From contig USGZ01000077.1 of NCBI GenBank assembly GCA_900554265.1, positions 1 through 7,384 of the forward strand: 7,384 nucleotides of DNA. Reading direction: 5' to 3'. Position 1 is the first letter of the stretch. Every line of letters starts with the position of its first letter. Under the pieces are notes generated by a model. It worked only from the letters and a program-made list of their open reading frames with translations. It did no database searches and had not been told where the DNA came from. Shown here in pieces: positions 1-5,763 of this stretch. Position numbers and translations under genes: made by a program. The DNA comes from an uncultured Porphyromonadaceae bacterium (GTDB taxonomy: Bacteria; Bacteroidota; Bacteroidia; Bacteroidales; Muribaculaceae).

Positions 1-1
1 G

Positions 2-220
2 GCCTACGACCTGGCCTGTCCCGTGGAACGCTCCCGCAGCGTCCTCATTGGCATCGACACCGAGAAGATGGTGGCCGAATGTCCGGTATGCCACAGCACC
101 TACGACGTTTTCTCCCTCGGCGGCCATCCGCTGAGCGGAATCGCCGCCGACAAGGGCTACGGCCTGAAAGTCTACCACGTAGGCCGCGGCCGCGTGGATT
201 ACATGCTTGTGACCAATTAA
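2..220 (+). CDS. Rieske-like (2Fe-2S) domain protein, 3' end only
   Basis: The reading frame is open from the window edge to a TAA at 218-220, so the 5' part of the gene lies outside; a GTG at 23 is internal, not the true start. The visible 72 residues begin AYDLACPVE and contain CPVCHSTYDVF (Cys27, Cys30, His31 of the visible part), followed by a Gly/Pro segment (GGHPLSG) and a GLKVYHV strand. This layout, two cysteine-containing loops followed by a YDVF strand and a G-x-P-x-SG turn, resembles the Rieske-like envelope proteins common in Bacteroidales. The first ligand loop shows only one Cys with no His nearby (C6-P-V-E), so it is uncertain whether a classical Cys2-His2 cluster can bind. Any role in electron transfer is inference from fold resemblance. 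The SGNH gene starts 15 bases downstream, so the two may be co-transcribed. Confidence 0.6.
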   Translation, partial: AYDLACPVERSRSVLIGIDTEKMVAECPVCHSTYDVFSLGGHPLSGIAADKGYGLKVYHVGRGRVDYMLVTN

Positions 221-235
221 CATCCGTCCGGCTCC

Positions 236-1030
236 ATGACGAAACACCATTTCAGTCTCTGGCTCCTGCTCGCCCTCGCTTTCGCGGTCTTCGCGGCAGC
301 CTCCGCCATAGGACTGCCTGAAATCGGCGGACACCAGCTGAAATCCTCGGAAATCTACAGCACCCTCACCGCCTCGCGCGAACCAGGCGACGAGCTCCTG
401 CCCGACAGCCTGTTCGCCGACACCGCGGTCGCTCCGGCGCCGCTCTTCCCAGTGCCCTGCGACACGGCCGCGCAGACAATCCTCTTCATCGGCGACTCGA
501 TGCTCGAGGGCCTCGGCCCGCGGCTGGCTGCCTACGCAGAGAAAAACGGCCATACGCTCTACAACGTAATCTGGTACAGCTCTACCTCCGAAGTATGGGG
601 CCGCAGCGACAGGCTCCGACACTACATAGAGCAGATACACCCCACCTTCGTATTCGTCTGCCTCGGCGCCAACGAGCTTTTCGTGAGCGACATAAAGACA
701 AAACGCCGCGGCTATGTTCGCAACATCGTCGACGCCATCGGCGACATACCCTTCTTGTGGATAGGTCCCCCGAACTGGAAGCCCGACACGGGCATCAACG
801 AGCTCATCGAGGAAAACACCCGCACCGGGCAGTTCTTCCTCAGCGACGGCATGAGCTTCCAGCGCAGCGCCGACGGCGCCCACCCCACGCGCAGCTCCGC
901 GGCGCTGTGGATGGACAGCGTGGCGCGGTGGATGCCCGCCCATGCCCTGCACCCCATCCGCATGGACTACCCTGACCGCACCACGGGACGCCCGCGTCGC
1001 GTCTTCGTCCACCAGCCCAACGAGAGATGA
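236..1030 (+). CDS. Membrane-anchored periplasmic SGNH/GDSL hydrolase-family protein, probable MBOAT partner
   Basis: A protein of 264 residues. Residues 6-27 are hydrophobic after a short basic start and look like an uncleaved signal anchor or a signal peptide. A low-complexity acidic/Pro/Ala linker (about 46-78) precedes the catalytic domain. The SGNH blocks are readable: block I ILFIGDSM with nucleophile Ser88; block III LGANE with Asn146; a conserved-looking WIGPPNW segment; block V DGAHPT with Asp213 and His216 completing the triad. The fold hydrolyses or transfers acyl esters. Beside an MBOAT protein, SGNH proteins of the PatB or AlgJ/AlgX kind transfer acetyl groups to peptidoglycan or exopolysaccharide in the periplasm. 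The ATG at 236 follows the upstream stop in the same frame by 15 bases, which limits the start choice. The stop TGA overlaps the next ATG (ATGA, 1027-1030), implying translational coupling. The glycan substrate, and whether it adds or removes acyl groups, cannot be read from sequence. Confidence 0.8.
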   Translation: MTKHHFSLWLLLALAFAVFAAASAIGLPEIGGHQLKSSEIYSTLTASREPGDELLPDSLFADTAVAPAPLFPVPCDTAAQTILFIGDSMLEGLGPRLAAYAEKNGHTLYNVIWYSSTSEVWGRSDRLRHYIEQIHPTFVFVCLGANELFVSDIKTKRRGYVRNIVDAIGDIPFLWIGPPNWKPDTGINELIEENTRTGQFFLSDGMSFQRSADGAHPTRSSAALWMDSVARWMPAHALHPIRMDYPDRTTGRPRRVFVHQPNER

Positions 1031-2508
1031 GCGCCCTGCTGAACGACATTCTCGGAAACATAGGCGAGCTCCTGAAGTACAATCCGGAGGCTCCGATGCT
1101 GTTCTCCAGCGGTCTGTTCTGGGCCCTGTTCCTGATTTTTCTGCCACTGTACTCGCTGGTGAAAAAGCGCATGTGGCAAATGGTGGTCTTCACCGTCCTG
1201 TTCAGCTTCTATTTCTACTACAAGTGCTCGGGCGTGTTCGTCGTCCTGCTGATAGCGACCTCGTGGATTGACTGGACGATATCCAGGCTCATCGCCAGCC
1301 CCTCGGCGGGCAAGGTCGGGCGCAAGGCCGGGCTGATTTTCTCGCTGTGCTGCTCCCTGGGCATCCTGGCCTACTTCAAGTACGCCAACTTCTTCCTCTG
1401 GAACATCAACGCAACCGTAGGCAGCAACTTCCAGCCGCTGGACATAATCCTCCCCGTAGGGATCTCCTTCTATACCTTCCAGAGCGTCAGCTATATAGTC
1501 GACGTCTACAAGGGCCGCGTCAAGCCCACGGAGACCTGGCTCGAGTACGCCTTCTTCCTGTCGTTCTTCCCGGCGCTGGTGGCCGGCCCCATAGTCCGCG
1601 CCGACTACTTCCTGCCGCAGATACGCCTCAACCACACCGCCACGCGCAACGAGGTCTACATGGGCTTCTGGCTTGTGATTCTCGGCGTGGTAAAGAAAGC
1701 CATAATAGCCGACTACATCGCCCAGTACAACGACCTGATTTTCCAGACTCCCGGCGGCTACAGCGGCTTCGAGAATCTGATGGGCATAATCGGCTATACC
1801 ATGCAGATTTACTGCGATTTCTCCGGATATTCGGACATGGCCATAGGCATAGCCCTGATCATGGGCTTCAAACTGGCGAAGAACTTCAATTTCCCCTACA
1901 AGAGCCGGAACCTCACTGACTTCTGGCGCCGCTGGCACATCTCGCTGAGCAGCTGGCTGCGCGACTACGTCTACATCCCCCTGGGCGGCAACCGCAAAGG
2001 CACCGCGCGCACCTACCTGAACAACTTCGCGACGATGCTCATCGGCGGCCTCTGGCACGGCGCGGCCTGGAAATTCGTGTTCTGGGGCGGCATGCACGGC
2101 GCCGGGCTGGCTCTTCACAAGGCATCGAAACCCTGGCTGGGCAAAGCCGGCGACTCCCGCGGCGTCAAGGCGCTGTCCTGGCTGCTGACCATGAGCTTCG
2201 TAGCGGCGCTGTGGGTGTTCTTCCGCGCCGACTCATGGGAGGATTCCTGGACGGTGCTCCGCTCCGTGGCCGGCGACTATTCCTGGGTCAGAATCGCCGC
2301 TTTCGCCTCCGCAAGGATGGTGTGGCTGATTCTGATGGCCATAATCGTCGTGGCCCACTGCCTGCCGACCGGCTTCTGGGACCGGGCCGCGGCATGGTTC
2401 GTGCGCAGTCCGTGGATTGTCAAGCTGCTGATATTCATCGTCGTGGTGCAGCTGGTGCTCGAACTGCGCGGCGAGTCCGTCGCCCCGTTCATCTACTTCC
2501 AGTTCTGA
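1027..2508 (+). CDS. MBOAT family O-acyltransferase (AlgI/PatA/DltB-like)
   Basis: A polytopic inner-membrane protein of 493 residues, the usual size for bacterial AlgI-type MBOATs. Characteristic segments in order are: FYFYYKCSG in the first third; PVGISFYTFQS (143-153); FPALVAGPIVR (181-191), a family hallmark; DFSGYSDMAIG (264-274); FWRRWHISLSSW with His304, then LRDYVYIPLGGNRKG; and GGLWHGAAW with His344, the likely catalytic histidine, followed by FWGGMHG with His357. It ends in PFIYFQF, which I recall as typical of Bacteroidota members. The family moves an acyl group, usually acetyl, from a cytoplasmic donor through the membrane to an extracytoplasmic acceptor. The start at 1027 is supported by the 4-base overlap with the SGNH gene. 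ATG 1096 (MLFSSGLFW) is a possible alternative, but the preceding YNPEAP segment looks like part of the conserved N-terminus. The SGNH neighbour argues for glycan O-acylation at the cell envelope rather than lipid synthesis. Confidence 0.93.
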   Translation: MSALLNDILGNIGELLKYNPEAPMLFSSGLFWALFLIFLPLYSLVKKRMWQMVVFTVLFSFYFYYKCSGVFVVLLIATSWIDWTISRLIASPSAGKVGRKAGLIFSLCCSLGILAYFKYANFFLWNINATVGSNFQPLDIILPVGISFYTFQSVSYIVDVYKGRVKPTETWLEYAFFLSFFPALVAGPIVRADYFLPQIRLNHTATRNEVYMGFWLVILGVVKKAIIADYIAQYNDLIFQTPGGYSGFENLMGIIGYTMQIYCDFSGYSDMAIGIALIMGFKLAKNFNFPYKSRNLTDFWRRWHISLSSWLRDYVYIPLGGNRKGTARTYLNNFATMLIGGLWHGAAWKFVFWGGMHGAGLALHKASKPWLGKAGDSRGVKALSWLLTMSFVAALWVFFRADSWEDSWTVLRSVAGDYSWVRIAAFASARMVWLILMAIIVVAHCLPTGFWDRAAAWFVRSPWIVKLLIFIVVVQLVLELRGESVAPFIYFQF

Positions 2509-2520
2509 GGACGCTCAGAA

Positions 2521-2557
2521 CCCGCCCGTTTGCAAAAATTACGGCACCGGAGGCGGG
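2521..2557 (+). other. Imperfect GC-rich hairpin downstream of the MBOAT gene
   Basis: CCCGC (2521-2525) can pair with GCGGG (2553-2557), and CCGT (2526-2529) with ACGG (2541-2544), leaving an 11-base loop and a 7-base bulge (2545-2551). It begins 12 bases after the MBOAT stop, where a terminator would be expected. However, it is followed by an A-run (2564-2570) rather than T residues, so intrinsic termination on the + strand is not well supported. It may only be a 3'-end stabilising structure. Confidence 0.3.
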
Positions 2558-2592
2558 GACGTTAAAAAAATATAAGTCATTGGCAAAATACG

Positions 2593-2657
2593 TTGAAACA
2601 TACCCCGGGAGGGCGATTGTTTGCGCGAAAAGTTATAATTTTGTTGCTTGAAACATA
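2593..2657 (+). repeat. Exact 10-base direct repeat flanking the -7 promoter element
   Basis: TTGAAACATA occurs at 2593-2602 and again at 2648-2657, 55 bases apart start to start (about five helical turns). One copy lies upstream of the predicted -7 box and one at or just after the expected transcription start. That arrangement would suit a regulator bound to both sites, but chance or a weak duplication is also possible. Confidence 0.45.
2636..2643 (+). promoter_or_regulatory. Bacteroidota -7 promoter element (TAnnTTTG) for the DUF6242-DUF6089-uppS-bamA unit
   Basis: TAATTTTG matches the Bacteroides housekeeping -7 consensus TAnnTTTG exactly, inside an AT-rich patch of an otherwise GC-rich window. 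Transcription would begin around 2648-2652, leaving a leader of under 20 bases before the ATG at 2668. The expected -33 TTTG should sit about 19-21 bases upstream, where the sequence is GC-rich. The nearest candidate (ATTGTTTG, 2616-2623) is too close, with a 12-base gap from its TTTG. The promoter may therefore be weak or activator-assisted. No other plausible promoter was seen in the short gaps downstream. Confidence 0.5.
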
Positions 2658-2667
2658 GCAAACCCCA

Positions 2668-4209
2668 ATGAAGAAACTCAGTGCTATCATAATAGCGGCC
2701 CTCACATGCGCCGGCGTCCTGGGATCGTGCAACAGCGACGATTCCGATACGGGCGAAGCTACGGCCATGGGCGTGGCAGTCTACAACTTCAAGCTCCAGC
2801 GCAACGATTCCGTACTCGCGAACCTCGACTCGGTATTCTTCTCCATAGACCTCGTACGCCAGACCATATTCAATGCCGACTCGCTGCCCTACGGTACGCA
2901 GGTCGACAAGCTCGTGCCCTCCATCGTGCTCTACGAGTCCGCCAGCAAGATTGAGCTTACCGTGACGCGGGAAAACGGCACCGACACCGTCTACGACTAC
3001 ATGGCCTCCGCGACGGACAGCATAGACTTCCGCCGACCGGTTGCCCTGAAAGTCACGTCGCTCGACGGCCTCTACACCATGGACTACACCATCACCGTCA
3101 ATGTCCACACGCAGAAGAGTGACTCCCTTGTCTGGGACCGCGCCGCCCGCCGCGTCCTGCCGAGCGCCTTCACCGCACCGACCGAACAGCATACCACCGC
3201 CGGCAGCGACGCCGTCTACGTCCTTACGCGCGCCGGCTCCGAATTCTCCATCGCCTCTACGGCCGACATCGCTTCGGACAACTGGAAGATTGCCCGTGCG
3301 GCCCTTCCCTCCGGCGCCATAACAGGCTCGTTCACAGCCGCCGGCACCGAGCTCTTCATCCTTGCCGACGACGGCGGCGACGCCAACAGCCACGCCCTCT
3401 ACTCGAGCGCGGACAATGGTTCCACGTGGAACATTCGTCCCGGCGTCCGCCTAACCCATATCTACGGCGCCCTGAACGGAAAAATCGCCGCCAACCGCCG
3501 CAATGCGGACGGCAGCTGGAGCCTTGTCGACATCAGCGACAACAGCGCGCGCCCCGTTCCCGCCGGCATGCCCGTGACCGAGACATCCAACCCCACGACA
3601 TACACAACCTCCATGGCCACAGGGCCGCAGATGGTTATAGTAGGCGGCAAGACCTCCGACGGCACCGTCGCCTCATCCTGCTGGGCCTACGACGGCACCA
3701 GCTGGGCCTGCATCTCCGCAAATCCCCTTCCCTGGGCCGGACGCCGGATGCAGATCGTGAACTTCGTTTCCTTCCGCACCAACAATCAGTTCATCACCAC
3801 CACCTACCCGACGCTGATAGCCTTCGGCGGACTCGACAAGGACGGCGCCCTGCAGCGCACGGTCTACATGTCCCGCGACTACGGCATCACCTGGGTCAAG
3901 GCCCCGGAACTGATGCAGTTCCCCCAAGAGATACCGGCCTGCTATGATGCCCAGACCGTCGTGGCCTCCATGATGCTCTCCGACAAGCCTGAGGAGAGCG
4001 AAGTATGGTCGCCCGTCGACCTGCACCTGCGCCTTCCCGGCACGGCGATAGTCGGCGGCGAGATTCCGCAGAGCCGCGTCGTCAGGCCGATAGAAGAGTG
4101 GGAGTGTCCGTTCATCTACGTTTTCGGCGCCCGCAACGCCGCAGGCACCACCAGCAACACAATCTGGCGCGCCACTTTCAGCCGCCTGACTTACAAACCG
4201 CTTTACTAA
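2668..4209 (+). CDS. DUF6242 family lipoprotein with Asp-box (BNR/kelch-like) repeats, probably surface exposed
   Basis: A protein of 513 residues with a lipoprotein signal: basic MKK, hydrophobic stretch 5-19, and lipobox LGSC with acylated Cys21. The next residues, NSDDSD, resemble the S/D-rich export signal that sends Bacteroides lipoproteins to the cell surface. Residues of about 34-150 form a beta-rich domain (VAVYNFKL, ADSLPYGTQVDKL, DSIDFRRP, MDYTITVNVH) matching my recollection of the DUF6242 N-terminal domain. The remainder looks like a beta-propeller, with two exact Asp-box motifs (S-x-D-x-G-x-T-W): Ser247-Trp254 (SADNGSTW) and Ser402-Trp409 (SRDYGITW). There are also kelch-like turns such as MVIVGGKTSDG and IAFGGLDKDG. 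Asp boxes are structural and occur in sialidases and in non-enzymatic propellers, and no sialidase catalytic set was seen. Function is unknown; a binding or scaffolding role at the outer membrane is inference. It is the first gene of the uppS-bamA unit, 44 bases before the next start. Confidence 0.8.
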   Translation: MKKLSAIIIAALTCAGVLGSCNSDDSDTGEATAMGVAVYNFKLQRNDSVLANLDSVFFSIDLVRQTIFNADSLPYGTQVDKLVPSIVLYESASKIELTVTRENGTDTVYDYMASATDSIDFRRPVALKVTSLDGLYTMDYTITVNVHTQKSDSLVWDRAARRVLPSAFTAPTEQHTTAGSDAVYVLTRAGSEFSIASTADIASDNWKIARAALPSGAITGSFTAAGTELFILADDGGDANSHALYSSADNGSTWNIRPGVRLTHIYGALNGKIAANRRNADGSWSLVDISDNSARPVPAGMPVTETSNPTTYTTSMATGPQMVIVGGKTSDGTVASSCWAYDGTSWACISANPLPWAGRRMQIVNFVSFRTNNQFITTTYPTLIAFGGLDKDGALQRTVYMSRDYGITWVKAPELMQFPQEIPACYDAQTVVASMMLSDKPEESEVWSPVDLHLRLPGTAIVGGEIPQSRVVRPIEEWECPFIYVFGARNAAGTTSNTIWRATFSRLTYKPLY

Positions 4210-4253
4210 CCCCCTAGCGAAAGTCCCCCGCCGGCAGCCCTCTCCGATAAAAG

Positions 4254-4955
4254 ATGTTACGAAGACTATTTGCAGCCCTGACCCTCGCGCTTGCCATCGC
4301 GGCAGGCACGGAGAGCCACGCGCAGGCCACGGCACCGACGGCGCCGTACAAGTTCGACTTCGGCGTCGAGCTGGGCATGAGCGGCTACCTGGGCGACGCC
4401 AACGGTTCGAACATCTTCAAGCATCCCGGCTTCGACGGCGAGCTTTCCTTCCGCTATATCCCGGACACGCGCTGGGCCATACGCGGCATGTTCTCAGTGC
4501 TGGGGCTTTCCGGCAGCAGCGCCGACGTGCCCAATGTCCTGCCGGACAATGCCGTCTACGACTTCACCTCTACGGTCTACAATCTGGAGGCGCGCGCCGA
4601 GTTCAACTTCTTCGCCTACGGCATAGGCGAGACCTACAAGCGACTGCGCCGCTGGACGCCCTACCTGACCCTGGGCGCCGGCATGGCCATGTCCTCCTCC
4701 GGCGGCACCACCTCCGTAGTACCGACCCTGCCGATGGGCATAGGCTTCAAATACAAGCTCAAGGAGCGCCTGAACCTCGGCGTCGAATTCACCATGACCA
4801 AGGCCTTCGGCGACAAAATCGACGGTCCGGACCTCAACGACCTCAACCATATAAAAACCGAATTCTACAAAAGCACCGACTGGTACTCGCGAATCACCGT
4901 CGGCATCAGCTACGAGTTCGGAAAACGCTGCGAAACCTGTCATTATGTCGACTGA
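4254..4955 (+). CDS. DUF6089 family outer-membrane beta-barrel-like protein
   Basis: A protein of 233 residues. A signal peptide (MLRRLF, hydrophobic 7-18, SHAQA cleavage region near residue 24) is followed by FDFGVELGMSGYLGD, which resembles the start of DUF6089/porin-like proteins found just before uppS in Bacteroidales. Alternating amphipathic strands follow (LSFRYIPDTRWAIRGMF, YNLEARAEFNFFAYG, WTPYLTLGAGMAM, LPMGIGFKYKL, LNLGVEFTMTKAFGD, YSRITVGISYEFG), consistent with a small 8-stranded barrel. The tail is unusual: KRCETCHYVD, a CxxCH motif (Cys226, Cys229, His230) after the last strand. The start at 4254 is preceded by an A-rich leader (GATAAAAG). The stop overlaps the uppS start by 11 bases. 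Placement between a surface lipoprotein and bamA suggests an envelope assembly or structural role, but no function is known to me. Confidence 0.78.
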   Translation: MLRRLFAALTLALAIAAGTESHAQATAPTAPYKFDFGVELGMSGYLGDANGSNIFKHPGFDGELSFRYIPDTRWAIRGMFSVLGLSGSSADVPNVLPDNAVYDFTSTVYNLEARAEFNFFAYGIGETYKRLRRWTPYLTLGAGMAMSSSGGTTSVVPTLPMGIGFKYKLKERLNLGVEFTMTKAFGDKIDGPDLNDLNHIKTEFYKSTDWYSRITVGISYEFGKRCETCHYVD

Positions 4956-5724
4956 CAATCAGAATATACCCCCCGTGGAAATCGACCCGGCCCGACTGCC
5001 GGCGCACGTTGCCATCATCATGGACGGCAACGGACGCTGGGCCCAGGCCCGCGGCCTGGAGCGCTCGGCGGGCCATGTCGAGGGCGTAAAGACCGTGCGC
5101 CGCATCACCGAGGAGGCCTCGCGCCTCGGAATCGGCTACCTGACCCTATACACATTCTCCACCGAGAACTGGAACCGGCCTAAAGATGAAGTCGACGCCC
5201 TGATGCATCTCATAGTCACGGCCATAGAACGCGAGACCCCCGACCTGATAAGGAACAACGTGCGCCTGACCAGCATCGGCGACCTGGACCGCATGCCGCG
5301 CGAAGCCGCCGACCGCCTGCGCAAGTGCATGGAGGATACCGGCGGCTGCACCGGTCTGACGCTGGTGCTGGCGCTGAGCTACTCCTCGCGCTGGGAAATA
5401 GTACGCGCCGCCCGCGAGCTGGCGCGCCGCCACGCCGCCGGCGAACTCGCCCTCGACGAATTCGACGAAAGCACCGTTGCCGGCGCCCTGACGACCGCCG
5501 GCATGCCGGACCCGGACCTGCTGATCCGCACCGGCGGCGACATGCGCCTGAGCAACTTCCTGCTCTACCAGGCCGCATACTCCGAACTTATTTTCACCCC
5601 CGAATACTGGCCGGCCTACAGCGCCGGGATGTTCCGCAGCCATATCGCCGAATACCAGCGGCGGCAGCGGCGCTTCGGCAAGACCGGCGAACAGGTCGAA
5701 TCCGCCAGCCGACCCCTCTCCTGA
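4945..5724 (+). CDS. uppS: Isoprenyl transferase / undecaprenyl diphosphate synthase
   Basis: A cytosolic cis-prenyltransferase of 259 residues that condenses isopentenyl diphosphate onto farnesyl diphosphate to make the C55 carrier used for peptidoglycan and surface glycans. Motifs: HVAIIMDGNGRWA with catalytic Asp27 (equivalent to E. coli Asp26); RSAGHVEGVKTVRRI; LTLYTFSTENWNRP; and DLLIRTGGDMRLSNFLLYQ, where Arg195, Arg201 and Ser203 match the diphosphate-binding residues; then AYSELIFTPEYWP with Glu214 matching the Mg2+-binding Glu213 of E. coli. The constant +1 offset from E. coli numbering supports the start at 4945. That ATG lies inside the 3' end of the DUF6089 gene (11-base overlap in another frame), so translation is probably coupled. 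The length is normal and no key residue is missing. Confidence 0.96.
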   Translation: MSTDNQNIPPVEIDPARLPAHVAIIMDGNGRWAQARGLERSAGHVEGVKTVRRITEEASRLGIGYLTLYTFSTENWNRPKDEVDALMHLIVTAIERETPDLIRNNVRLTSIGDLDRMPREAADRLRKCMEDTGGCTGLTLVLALSYSSRWEIVRAARELARRHAAGELALDEFDESTVAGALTTAGMPDPDLLIRTGGDMRLSNFLLYQAAYSELIFTPEYWPAYSAGMFRSHIAEYQRRQRRFGKTGEQVESASRPLS

Positions 5725-5763
5725 ACACACTCTCCTTCTCATCCCAAGTAAAATCATCACGCT

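Noticed and set aside
967..2118. A 383-codon open frame on the minus strand opposite the MBOAT gene
   Set aside because: It is antisense to a gene with clear family motifs. Scarcity of TTA, CTA and TCA codons on the sense strand removes stops from that antisense frame. The product is low-complexity and has no recognisable domain.
2521..2570. An intrinsic terminator after the MBOAT gene
   Set aside because: The stem is short and bulged, and is followed by A residues rather than a T-run on the transcribed orientation. It is kept only as a low-confidence hairpin.
3403..3894. DUF6242 protein as a sialidase, based on its Asp boxes
   Set aside because: Only two Asp boxes are visible, and the arginine triad and catalytic Asp/Tyr arrangement of sialidases could not be found. 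Asp boxes are common in non-enzymatic propellers.
4926..4955. DUF6089 protein as a cytochrome c
   Set aside because: There is a single terminal CxxCH, no axial-ligand context, and the rest of the protein is a beta-barrel pattern. It is retained only as an oddity.
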